Part shown: in pieces, positions 29,737 to 39,380 of the stretch
Position numbering within the stretch: position 1 is the stretch's first letter
How the letters are laid out: every line of letters starts with the position of its first letter
Source of the DNA: Azospirillum thermophilum
Lineage (GTDB): Bacteria > Pseudomonadota > Alphaproteobacteria > Azospirillales > Azospirillaceae
Reading direction: 5' to 3'
Length of the DNA: 64,000 nt
Assembly (NCBI RefSeq): GCF_003130795.1
Contig: NZ_CP029353.1
Span: forward strand, 1,627,501 to 1,691,500
Program-made: the position numbers and the translations under genes
Notes under the pieces: generated by a model
Seen by the model: only the letters and a program-made list of their open reading frames with translations
Told to the model about the DNA's origin: nothing
Databases searched by the model: none

Positions 29737-30681
29737 GTGCCCGACCAGATTTCCGCCGAACACATCCCCGCCACGGCCGCCGCCGAGCTGCTGACCGTGC
29801 GCGATTTAATCCGCTATGCCGTCAGCCGCTTCAACGAGGCCGACCTGGACTACGGCCAGGGCACCACCACCGCCTATGACGAGGCGGTCTTCATGGTGCT
29901 GGAAGGGTTGAGGCTGCCGATCGACCAGCTCGACCCCTATCTCGACGCCCGCCTGACGACGGCCGAGCGCAAGGCGCTGGCCGAGCTGCTGCACGCCCGC
30001 GTCACCACGCGCAGGCCGGCCTCCTACCTGCTGAAGAAGGCCTACATCCAGGGCATCCCCTTCTATGTGGACGAGCGCGTGCTGATCCCGCGCTCCTTCA
30101 TCGGCGAGCTGCTGTTCTCCGACCTGTTCGGCGGCGACGACTTCACGCTGGTCGAGGATCCGACCTCGGTGGAGCGGGTTCTCGACCTCTGCACCGGCTC
30201 CGGCTGCCTCGCCATCCTGGCGGCGCGCATCTTCCCGGAGGCGCAGGTCGATGCGGTCGACCTGTCCGCCGACGCGCTGGAGGTGGCGAAGCGCAACGTC
30301 GCCGACAGCGGCTACGAGGACCGCATCACGCTGCACCAGGGCGACCTGTTCGCGCCGCTGAAGACCCGCAAGTACGACGTCATCATCACCAACCCGCCCT
30401 ATGTCGACGCCGAGGCGATGGACCTGCTGCCGGAGGAGTTCCGCCACGAGCCGGAGCTGGCGCTGGCCGGCGGCAAGGACGGGCTGGACATCGTCCGCCG
30501 CATCCTGAAGGAGGCCGCCAAGCACCTGACGCCGGAGGGCGGGCTGCTCTGCGAGATCGGCACCGGCCGCGAGGTGCTGGAAGCCTACTACCCGGAGATC
30601 GACTTCCTGTGGCTGGAGACGGCCAACAGCTTCGGCGAGGTCTTCTGGCTGACCCGCGACCAGTTGAAGGGCATCAAGTAA
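29737..30681 (+). CDS. prmB: Ribosomal protein L3 glutamine methyltransferase PrmB
   Basis: SAM-dependent protein glutamine N5-methyltransferase, 314 residues. The helical N-terminal domain carries LTVRDLIRYAVSRFNEADL, typical of PrmB rather than PrmC. The Rossmann domain has motif I VLDLCTGSGCLAI and the catalytic TNPPYVD. GTG start at 29737. It converges with a membrane gene on the other strand whose stop codon appears lost by a one-base deletion. Confidence 0.93.
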   Translation: MPDQISAEHIPATAAAELLTVRDLIRYAVSRFNEADLDYGQGTTTAYDEAVFMVLEGLRLPIDQLDPYLDARLTTAERKALAELLHARVTTRRPASYLLKKAYIQGIPFYVDERVLIPRSFIGELLFSDLFGGDDFTLVEDPTSVERVLDLCTGSGCLAILAARIFPEAQVDAVDLSADALEVAKRNVADSGYEDRITLHQGDLFAPLKTRKYDVIITNPPYVDAEAMDLLPEEFRHEPELALAGGKDGLDIVRRILKEAAKHLTPEGGLLCEIGTGREVLEAYYPEIDFLWLETANSFGEVFWLTRDQLKGIK

Positions 30682-30690
30682 CCGGGCCTG

Positions 30691-32018
30691 TCAGCCCCCG
30701 GGCCCGGCGCTTCCCCCTCATCGGCCGCCAGGGACGCGCCGGTCGACAGACCGCGCGCCTGCCCGTGGGTGGTGATGCCCTGCCGCTCCAGCCGGGGCAG
30801 CAGGGCGGCGGCGAGCTCCGCCTGCAGCAGGGCCGGGGCGAACAGGCCGACCCGCGCGTCCGGCCGCAGGCCGAAGGCCGCGGCGACGACCTCCAGCGGG
30901 GCCCCGGTCAGCGCCGGGTCGAGAACGGCGGCAAGCCGGCCGAGGTCGAGGGCCGGCGGCATCTCCGCCGCCACCCCCGCCGCGGCACAGTCGCGGGCCA
31001 GGGCGGCCAGGGCGGCGTCGACCTCCACCCCGACGACGACGCAATGGTGCAGCGCCTCCGCGATCGCCGGCCAGACCGCGGCGAAGGGACGGGCGCCGGC
31101 GACCATGTCCGGCGAGACGCCATGACGGGCGGTGGCCTCGGGAGTGACCGGCTCGCCGGGATCGACCAGGACGTTCAGGGAAACGGTGCGGAAGACGCGG
31201 GCTCCGGCGAGGCGGACCGTGCCGACCGCCGCCACCCGCCCGTCCTCCGGTCCGGCGCCGGTGGTGGCGACCCACAGCGCGACGAAGGGGATGGCGGCGA
31301 GCGGCGCGTCCTCGTCCAGGCTGGGACCGCGGGAGAGCGGGCGCAGGACCACGCTGCGGTCGCCGGGAAGCAGCGGGTGCAGGTCGGCGCCGCGCACGGG
31401 GAACAGCAGCGCCACCCCTGCCTGCAGGCCGAGGTCGGCGAGCCGCACCGGAAGCTCCTGCCCGTCGCGCCGCCGCACCGCCGCGGCAACCGGCCCGTCG
31501 CTCTCCCTCGCCCGCTCGATGGCGCGGAACAGGTCGGGGCGCGAGATCACGTCATAGATGTCGCCGCCCGGCTCCGCCCCCAGCAGATGCCCGGCCGCGC
31601 TGTTCAGCAGGTCGATCCTGCCGAGATCGTCGAGGATGACCGCCGGCTCCTCCACCAGATGCAGGGTGCGCGAAAGCCGCTCCCCTGCCGCGCTGCCGCC
31701 ACGGCGCTCCCGCTTCAGCACCTCCGCCGCGGCCTGGGCCAGACGCCCCAGCTCGTCCCGCCGGGCGGACCAGTCCGAGTCGCCGCGCGGCCGTGCCGAC
31801 TCCCACGCCTCGCGCAGGCGGTCGAGGTCGCGGAAGTGACGGTTCAGCACCGCAAAGGCGATCCACAGGCCGGCCATCGCCACGCCGGCCGCACCGCCGG
31901 CGGCCAGATCCGGGCTCCGCCCCTCCGCCGGCTGGAAAAGCTCAAGCCCGAGGAAGACCAGAGCCCCCGCTGCCACAGCCATGCCAAGAATCGCAACCCG
32001 CCATGCACTGCCCATCAT
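30691..32018 (-). CDS. Membrane-anchored PAS protein with degenerate DnaQ-like exonuclease domain
   Basis: About 442 residues. Two membrane segments sit at the N-terminus (VAILGMAVAAGALVFLGLEL and AAGVAMAGLWIAFAVL). A PAS-like domain follows (about 120-200; VILDDLGRIDLLNSAAGHLLG). The C-terminal domain is clearly related to DEDDh exonucleases (VDPGEPVTPEATARHGVSPD), but the catalytic DxE is replaced by VAT and the later His/Asp motif is missing, so it should be inactive. The raw frame continues 100 bases antisense into prmB. Adding one base to the five-base run at 30694-30698 puts a TGA at 30691, ending the gene 9 bp from the prmB stop. Probably a sensor whose nuclease fold is used for binding. 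Confidence 0.75.
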
Positions 32019-32361
32019 CGGGCCGTCTCCGCCTGCCTTGACCTGCCGGTCCCCGATGGGGAATCTACTGCCGGCGCGCACGGCGGAGAAGGTCGTGACG
32101 GGATGCTCCCCACTCGATCACGGCATGTGACTTTTTCGGTCCCGCAGAGGGACGGCCGCAACAGGCCTTTGACACCTGCCGTTGAAGAGCATGCATAGGC
32201 AAACAGTCGTGTCATTGTTGTGTAAAATGCCCAAGAAATGTTCCGGCCGGTTCTTCTTCGCCTTTGCCTCGAATGCGTGGTTTTCCCGGCGTTAAACCCG
32301 TGTTAAGACCAACCGGGTTATCGTTGCTCATAACCAATTTGATAGAATGTCTGGAGGCCGC
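32019..32361. other. AT-richer divergent gap
   Basis: About 340 bases without a gene, between two divergent membrane-protein genes, and clearly less GC-rich than its surroundings. It holds a perfect dyad GGTTAT-N8-ATAACC at 32316-32335, just upstream of the Tad-like gene, that could be an operator. No convincing -10/-35 pair was identified. Confidence 0.4.
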
Positions 32362-32813
32362 ATGACTTTGGTCTATCGTCCCCTTCCCTACGGCGGCCAG
32401 CACGAGGTCCGGCGGACGGGGGGCAGGATCATAGCCATGGTGGTCGCCGCCCTCGCCGTCCCGACCATAGTCGGGGCCGGCTGCACGGTGGACGCGTTGC
32501 GCGGCGTGGCGGTCCAGGCCCGGCTGTCGCAGGCGGTGGATGCCGCGGCGCTCGCCGGGGCCGCGTGATGTTCGATGCGCAGCGCGACGGCCACATCCGC
32601 AGCTTCTTCGAGAAGGCCTATCCCAGCGGCTTCCTGGGATCGAGCCTTTCCGCCCTCACCATCGCCGAGGATCCCTCCGCCGGCACCCTGACGGTCAGCG
32701 GCCGGGCCACGGTGCACGCCGTCTTCCTGCGCCTGCTCGGCGAGGGCGACGTGACGGTGGAGGCCCGCTCGGTCGTGCGCCGCACCAGCCAGGCGATTCG
32801 CAAGAGCCTCTGA
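32362..32813 (+). CDS. Short TadE/TadG-like pilus-assembly protein (frameshifted in this assembly)
   Basis: ATG 32362 follows an excellent GGAGG. The N-terminus has one membrane segment (IIAMVVAALAVPTIVGAG) followed by the Tad-type motif VQARLSQAVDAAALAGA. The frame then hits a TGA at 32566. The continuation VMFDAQRDGHIRSFFEKAYP lies one frame over. Adding a G to the run at 32557-32560 gives a 150-residue protein. Its second half (beta-rich, DPSAGTLTVSGRATVHAVFL) also fits the TadG style. No other tad/cpa genes are in the window, so it is an orphan. Start and family are reasonably sure, function inferred. Confidence 0.65.
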
Positions 32814-32846
32814 CCGAAGGTCCCTGCGGGGTCGGAGCGCCACAGG

Positions 32847-35589
32847 TCAGGACGCCGATTCGGCCGGATCGGGCAGCCGACGCGGAAAGCGCAGCAGGAA
32901 ACAGGCGCCCTTGCCCTCCTCGCTCTCCAGGGCGATGGAGCCGCCCATCGTCCGCGTCATGATGTTGTAGCAGATGCTGAGGCCCAGCCCACTCGCCCCG
33001 CCCCGCGCTTGGTGGTGAAGAAGGGGTCGAAGATATAGGGACGGATCGAGTCGGCGATCCCCTTGCCGTCGTCGCGATAGCGCAGCTCCACCCAGCCGGG
33101 ATCCGTCTCGCGGGCGGTCAGCTCGATATGCCCCTCCTGCCCCTCCTCGAAGGCATGGACGAGCGCGTTCATGATCAGGTTGGACAGCACCTGCGAGAAG
33201 GCACCGGGATAGCTGTCGACGATCAGGTCTGGCTGGATGTCCGCCGTCACCCGGACCCGCGACTTGCGCAGCCGCGGCCGCAGGCTCAGCAGCACCTCGT
33301 TGACGTAGCCGGCGAGGTCGAAGGCCCGGCGCTCGTCGCTCGCCTGATCGACCGCCACCTGCTTGAAGCTCTGGATCAGGGCGACGGCGCGCTCGATGTT
33401 GGTCATGATCATGCGCGTCGATTCCCAGGCCACATCCAGGAAGTCCTGGAAGTCGCTGCGGCGCACCCGTCCGGCATCGAACAGCGCGCGGATCTTGCCG
33501 ACCTCCTCGCCGAGATGGGAGATGGCGGTCAGCGTCACGCCGATCGGCGTGTTCACCTCGTGCGCGACGCCGGCGACGAGCTGGGCGAGCGAGGCCATCT
33601 TCTCCGCCTGGATCAGATTCTCCTGCGCGATGCGCAGGTCGGTCAGCGCCTGTTCCGCCCGGTCCTTGGCGGCCAGCAGCTCGGCCTCCGCCTGCTTGCG
33701 CTCGGTCACGTCGGTGAAGGTGCTGACGAAGCCGCCACCCTCCATCGGCGCGCCTTCCACCTCGATCACCCGGCCGTCGGACAGCACGCGCTCGAACCGG
33801 TGGGGACCGGCTGCATCGCCAGCTCCACCCGCGCGCGCACCTGCTCCTCCGGGTCGCCGGGGCCGTAGGAGCCGCGGTCGACATTGAAGCGGACGAAGTC
33901 CGCGAAGGGCCGGCCGACCGCCCCGTACTCCGGCGGGAAGCCCAGCAGCTCCAGGAAGCGGCGGTTCCAGGCGACCAGCCGCAGCTCGTCGTCGAAGGCG
34001 CTGAGGCCCTGGCCGATGCTCTCCAGGACCGCCTGCAGCAGGGCCGACTTGCGCGCCAGCTCCTCCTCCGCCCGCTTGCGCGCGGTGATGTCGAGCGCGA
34101 CGGTGACGATGTGGCTGACCTCCCCGCCCTCGTCGGTCAGCGGCATCTTGGTGGTCAGCCAATGGCGCCGCCGCCCCTCGGTATCGGGGTGGCTCTCCTC
34201 GAAGAAGGGGATGCCGCGGCCGGTCTCGATCACCAGCCGGTCGAGCCGCTCGGCCGAGGAGCCGCCGCCGGCCACCGGCGTCGCCCCGTCCTCCAGGTCG
34301 CCCGGCTCGATCCCGTAGGTGTCCCGGTAATGGCGGTTGACGAGCTGCAGCCGCCGCTCGCGGTCGCGCACGTCGATCAGGGCGGGGATCGCGTCGATGA
34401 CGCCCTTGAGGATCTCGCGGCTCTGCCTGACCGCCTCGTCGGCGATCAGGCGGTCGGTGATGTCGGTGTAGGTGCGCACCTGCCCGCCGTCGGGCAGCGG
34501 GACAATGTGCACCTCGATGAAGCGGCCGTCGGCCTGGGGGCGGGCATAGGTCAGTTCGCGCTCCGGCCGGCCGAGCCGCTCCATCAGGTAGCGGACCTGC
34601 GCCTCCACATCGTCGCCGAAGTCCGGCGCGTCGGGCGGCAGCAGGATCTGCCGGGTGCCGAGCTGGAAGCGCGAGATGTCCTCCAGCGTCGGCAGCCGCG
34701 CCGCCATCTCCTCCGGAATGCCCAGCAGGTCGAGGAGCTTGCGGTTGTAGGTGACGATGCGGAGGTCGGCGTCCAGCAGGGCGATGCCCTGCCCGATGTT
34801 CTCCAGGGTCTGGCGCAGCATCTCGCTCTTGCGCGCCAGTTCGGCCTCGGCCCGCTTGCGGGCGGTGATGTCGGTGTAGGTCTTGACGAATCCGCCGCCG
34901 GGCAGCCGCCGCGTCCGCACCTCCACCACGCCGCGGCCGGGGCGGACATGCTCGTAGATCGGCACGTCGTCGCGCCGGGCAAGCGCCAGCTTGCGGCGGA
35001 CATGCTCCTCCGGATCGCCGGGGCCGTACTCGCCCCGCCCGGCGCTGAAGCGGATGTAGTCCTCGTAGCGGGGATCGGGGAACAGGTCGTGCGGCACGTC
35101 GTAGAGGTCGAGCAGGCGCCGGTTGATCGCCAGCACCTTCATGTCGGCATCGACCATGATGACGCCCTGGTCCATCCGTTCCAGCAGGTCGCTCAGCTGG
35201 GCGTTGCGCCCCTCGGCCGCCGGGTCGCTCACCTCGCTCCACAGGCTGAGGCGGCTGCCGTCGGGAAAGTCGTGACGGTCGCAGCGGTAGCGGCGGCCGT
35301 CGGGCCGGCGCCGCAGCGCAGCGTCCTCCCCGTCCTCCCCGGCCTCCACACCGCCGTGGCCGGGGCCGGCCGTGCCATCGCGCAAGGCCGGCGACAGCTC
35401 GGGGAACATCCGCTCATAGGCCGCGTTCCAGCGCAGGGGCCGTCCGTCCGGGGCGTCGAGCCGGACCCCCTGGTCCATCCGGGAGAGCAGCACGGAAAGC
35501 AGGAGCGAGTCGTCCGGCCCGCCCTGCGTCGGGCGGGGATGCGCATCGGGCGATGCGGTGGCGGACGCGGCGTCCGTTCGTCTCGTCAT
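32847..35589 (-). CDS. Cytoplasmic multi-PAS sensor histidine kinase (two frameshifts in this assembly)
   Basis: About 914 residues after correction. There is no membrane segment, so it senses inside the cell. At least four PAS-like domains can be seen in a row, three opened by related sequences (RMDQGVIMVDADMKVLAINR, NIGQGIALLDADLRIVTYNR, SIGQGLSAFDDELRLVAWNR). The kinase core has the phospho-His in VAGVAHEVNTPIG, an N-box LIMNALVHAF, the G1 box DDGKGI, and the G2 box SGLGLSICYNI. The frame breaks at 33809-33810 and at 32996-32999; one added base in each C-run (G-run in the coding sense) restores a single protein. No response regulator is adjacent. Confidence 0.85.
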
Positions 35590-35789
35590 GCGGGCAGTCT
35601 AGCAGGGCCGGGCCGGTTGCACACCCAATGTCGCCTCCGGTGCACCACCGATGCGGCAAAGCGCCCATACCGCCGGGACCTTCCGCGGCGGATCGGAAGG
35701 TGCTTTTTTAATCTTTTGGGAACCGTCGCCTCCCTAGCCTGTCGCGACAGCGCCCTTCCCCTCCCGACCGCACAGGTCCGACGCCGCCC

Positions 35790-36254
35790 GTGTCCAGCAT
35801 CGCCGCCCTTCCCCCTCCCTCCGCTGCGCAGCCCGTCTCGGGCGTGTCGAAGCTGCGGCAGATGCTGGCCAGCGACGCGGTCGCCGTCACCCCGATCCGC
35901 CGCATCCCCGGCGAGGAGGAGCGGCGGCGCTCCTCCCCGGAACTGGAGGCGGCCGACGAGGCGCTGAAGGGCAGCGGCCGCGCCCGGCTCGACGAGACGC
36001 AGGGGCGCACGCGCGGCGCCGGCGCGTCGGCCGGCGGAACGGCCGCGGGCGGTCCGGACGGCGGTGCTGCGGTCAGCGGCGGCCCGGTTCCCTTGACCGG
36101 CCTGCCGAACGCCCGCTTCGTGGCGCAGAGCATCCATCAGGAGGCGATGGGGACCGGTCTTCATATCGAGCCCTGGTCCTCCGCCATCGCCGCCTATCGC
36201 AAGGCCGACGCCGGACCGGCGGGCGGCCCGATGCTGAACAGCCTGGCGGTCTGA
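35790..36254 (+). CDS. Hypothetical protein
   Basis: 154-residue protein, GTG start at 35790. The middle part is low-complexity (Gly/Ala-rich, about residues 70-100). The ends are more ordered: VSGVSKLRQMLASDAVAVTP at the N-terminus and PNARFVAQSIHQEAMGTGLH with EPWSSAIAAYRKAD at the C-terminus. No membrane segment or known motif. Such a pattern suggests a conserved C-terminal peptide on a flexible linker, but I cannot name a function. It converges with the RND pump gene, the stop codons touching. Confidence 0.6.
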   Translation: MSSIAALPPPSAAQPVSGVSKLRQMLASDAVAVTPIRRIPGEEERRRSSPELEAADEALKGSGRARLDETQGRTRGAGASAGGTAAGGPDGGAAVSGGPVPLTGLPNARFVAQSIHQEAMGTGLHIEPWSSAIAAYRKADAGPAGGPMLNSLAV

Positions 36255-39200
36255 TCAGTCGCCGCCCGGCACCGGATGGGCATGGTCGGCCGCCGGGGCC
36301 GGACGCCGGCGCAGCAGCCTGCCCGCCAGCCGGCCGACATCCTCCATGTAGAGATAGAGCGTCGGCGTGATGTAGAGCGTCAGCACCTGCGACACGCAGA
36401 GGCCGCCGACCACCGCGAGGCCGAGCGGCTGGCGCAGTTCCGCCGCAGCACCATGGGCGATGGCGATGGGAAGCGTGCCCATGATGGCCGCCATGGTCGT
36501 CATCATGATCGGGCGGAAGCGCAGCAGGCAGGCCTGCTCGATCGCCTGGGCGGCGGTCATGCCCTGGTTGCGGCGGGCGTCGATCGCGAAGTCGATCATC
36601 ATGATCGCGTTCTTCTTCACGATGCCGATCAGCATCAGGATGCCGATGATGGCGATGACGCTCAGCTCCTGCCCGAACAGGATCAGCGTCGCCAGCGCGC
36701 CGATGGCGGCCGAGGGCAGGCCGGACAGGATGGTGATCGGGTGGATGAAGCTCTCATAGAGCACGCCCAGCACGATGTAGATCACGATCACGGCGGCCAG
36801 CAGCAGGATGCCCTGGCTGGCCTGGGCGTCCTGGAAGACCTGGGCGGTGCCGGCGAAGCCGGTGGTGATGGTGGCCGGCAGCCCCATCTCGCGCTCCGCC
36901 TTGCGGATGATGTCCACCGCCTCGCCCAGCGAGGCGCCGGGCGCCAGGTTGAAGGACAGCGTCACCGCCGGCAGCTGGCCCTGGTGGTTGACCGCCAGCG
37001 GGCCGGCGGTGCGCTCCACCCGCGCGAAGGCGTCGAGCGGCACCAGCCTGCCCGTGGTGGCCGAGCGGACATAAATGCGCGACAGGGCGGTGTCGTCCTG
37101 CTGGTACTGCGGCAGCAGCTCGATCAGCACCTGGTAGTCGTTGCTCGGCGTGTAGATGGTGGAGACCTGCCGCTGTCCGAAGGCGCTGTAGAGGGTGGAG
37201 CGGACGAGGTCGACGCCGATGCCCAGCGTCGCCGCCTTCTCGCGGTCGATGTGGACATAGGCCTGGGGGTTGTTGAGCTGCAGGTCGCTGGTCACGTCCT
37301 GCAGGACCGGCATCTCGCGCAGGGCCGCCTCCAGCCTGCCGGCCCACTGGTACAGCTCGTCGAGGGCGAGGCCCTGGATGGTGTACTGGTAGAGGCTCTT
37401 GGCCGACCGGCCGCCGATGCGCAGGTTCTGCGACGGCTGCATGTAGACCGCCATGCCGGGGATGCCGTTCACCTGCCGGCGGAGCTGCTGGATCACCTCG
37501 GTCACCGGCGGACGCTCGTTGCGCGGCTTCAGCGTCAGGAACATGCGCCCCTGGTTGCCGGTCGAGCCGCCGACGCCGACCGAGGAGGTGACGTCCTGCA
37601 CCGCGGGATGGGCCTTCATGATGGCGGCGACGCGCTGCTGCCGTTCCGCCATCGCCGGGAAGGCGATGTCGGGCGACGCCTCGGTCGTCACCTGGATCTG
37701 TCCGATGTCCTCGGTGGGGAAGAAGCCCTTGGGGATGGCCTGGAACAGCAGGACCGTTCCGACGACGGTGCCGAGCATCAGCAGCCCCATCAGCGGCCGG
37801 TGGCGCAGCGACCAGCGCAGCGTGACGGCATAGCCGTTGAGCACGGCCGAAAAGCCGGCTTCCAGCTTGCGGCCGAACCAGCCCTCCTCCTCGCCGTGCT
37901 TCTCGGGGGTCAGGAAGCGGGAGCACATCATCGGCGTCAGCGTCAGCGACACGAAGGCCGACGCCGCGATGGACATGGTGACCACCACCGCGAATTCGTG
38001 GAACAGGCGGCCGACCACTCCGCCCATCAGCAGGATCGGGATGAACACCGCCACCAGCGACAGGGTGATGGACACGATGGTGAAGCCGATCTCGCGCGAG
38101 CCCTTGATCGCCGCCTCGAAGGGCTTCATCCCCTCCTCGATGTAGCGGACGATGTTCTCCAGCATGACGATGGCGTCGTCGACGACGAGGCCGACCGCCA
38201 GCGTCAGCGCCATCAGCGAGATGTTGTCGATGGAGAAGCCGAACAGGTGCATGCCGGCGGCCGTCGCGATCAGCGAGATCGGCACGGCCAGCGCCGGGAT
38301 GATGGTCGCCGACAGGCGGCGCAGGAACAGGAAGATCACCATCACGACCAGCGCGATGGTCAGGCCCAGCGTGAACTGCACGTCCTCCACCGCCTCGCGG
38401 ATCGGGACGGACCGGTCGTTGACGATGCGGATGGAGGCGGCCGGCGGAAGCTGCGCCTGGAAGGTCGGCATCAGCGCGCGCACCCGGTCCACAACCTCCA
38501 CCGTGTTGGCGTCGGGCTGGCGCTGGACGGCCAGCATGATGCCGCGCGTGCCGTTCAGCCAGCTTGCCGTCCGGTTGTTCTCGACGCTGTCCTGGACCGT
38601 CGCCACGTCGCCCAGCCGCACGGGCCCGCCGCCGCGGTAGGCGACGATCAGCTCGCGGAAGGCGGCGGCGTTGGGAAGCTGCGGATTGGCGGCGATGACG
38701 AGCTGCTGCTTCTCGCCGCTCAGCGAGCCGACCGGCGTGTTGGCGTTGGCCGCCGTCATCGCCTTCTGCAGCTCGTCGATGCCGATGCCGCGCAGCGCCA
38801 GCGCGTTGGGATCGACCTGGACCCGGACTGCATATTTCTGGGAGCCGTAGATCTGCACCTGCGCCACGCCGGGCAGCGTGCCGACGCGCGGCTGGACCGT
38901 CGTCTCGGCGATGTCGTTGAGCTGCGACAGCGGCAGCGTCGGCGACGACAGGTAGACGAACAGGATCGGCTGGTCGGCCGGATTGACCTTGCGGTAGCTC
39001 GGCGGGTTCGGCAGGTCGGCCGGCAGGCGGCGCAGCGTGCGGGCGATCGCCGCCTGCACGTCGGCCGCCGCCGCGTCGATGTCGCGCTCCAGCACGAACT
39101 GGATGGTGATGGAGGTGTTGCCGAGCGTGCTGGACGAGGTGATCGTGTCGATGCCGGAGATGGTGGAGAACTCGCGCTCCAGCGGGCTGGCGACCGAGGC

Positions 39201-39380
39201 CGCCATGGTCTCCGGACTGGCGCCCGGCAGGGCGGCCGACACGTTGATGACCGGAAAATCCACGCGCGGCAGCGCCGCGGTCGGAAGCTGGCGGTAGGCC
39301 GCGAGGCCGGCGAGAACCAGGGCCGCCGTCAGCAGGATGGTCATCACCGGACGGCGGATGCAGAGTTCGGAGAGGTTCAT
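36255..39380 (-). CDS. RND multidrug efflux pump, inner-membrane subunit
   Basis: AcrB/MdtB-type proton-driven exporter of 1041 residues. It starts MNLSELCIRRPVMTILLTAAL, as usual for the family. The proton-relay Asp pair is in LVVDDAIVMLENI, preceded by the large periplasmic loop with PRVDFP and SPETMA motifs; the second half repeats the twelve-helix layout. Its ATG overlaps the adaptor gene stop by four bases (ATGA), so the two are translated together. No outer-membrane TolC-type gene is in the operon, so a factor encoded elsewhere must be used. Substrates cannot be predicted. Confidence 0.96.
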   Translation of the reverse strand: MNLSELCIRRPVMTILLTAALVLAGLAAYRQLPTAALPRVDFPVINVSAALPGASPETMAASVASPLEREFSTISGIDTITSSSTLGNTSITIQFVLERDIDAAAADVQAAIARTLRRLPADLPNPPSYRKVNPADQPILFVYLSSPTLPLSQLNDIAETTVQPRVGTLPGVAQVQIYGSQKYAVRVQVDPNALALRGIGIDELQKAMTAANANTPVGSLSGEKQQLVIAANPQLPNAAAFRELIVAYRGGGPVRLGDVATVQDSVENNRTASWLNGTRGIMLAVQRQPDANTVEVVDRVRALMPTFQAQLPPAASIRIVNDRSVPIREAVEDVQFTLGLTIALVVMVIFLFLRRLSATIIPALAVPISLIATAAGMHLFGFSIDNISLMALTLAVGLVVDDAIVMLENIVRYIEEGMKPFEAAIKGSREIGFTIVSITLSLVAVFIPILLMGGVVGRLFHEFAVVVTMSIAASAFVSLTLTPMMCSRFLTPEKHGEEEGWFGRKLEAGFSAVLNGYAVTLRWSLRHRPLMGLLMLGTVVGTVLLFQAIPKGFFPTEDIGQIQVTTEASPDIAFPAMAERQQRVAAIMKAHPAVQDVTSSVGVGGSTGNQGRMFLTLKPRNERPPVTEVIQQLRRQVNGIPGMAVYMQPSQNLRIGGRSAKSLYQYTIQGLALDELYQWAGRLEAALREMPVLQDVTSDLQLNNPQAYVHIDREKAATLGIGVDLVRSTLYSAFGQRQVSTIYTPSNDYQVLIELLPQYQQDDTALSRIYVRSATTGRLVPLDAFARVERTAGPLAVNHQGQLPAVTLSFNLAPGASLGEAVDIIRKAEREMGLPATITTGFAGTAQVFQDAQASQGILLLAAVIVIYIVLGVLYESFIHPITILSGLPSAAIGALATLILFGQELSVIAIIGILMLIGIVKKNAIMMIDFAIDARRNQGMTAAQAIEQACLLRFRPIMMTTMAAIMGTLPIAIAHGAAAELRQPLGLAVVGGLCVSQVLTLYITPTLYLYMEDVGRLAGRLLRRRPAPAADHAHPVPGGD

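Noticed and set aside
32957..35242. Long alternative minus-strand frame in the histidine kinase region
   Set aside because: Only its last third is real kinase sequence; the rest is an out-of-frame shadow of the PAS domains, linked by a frameshift.
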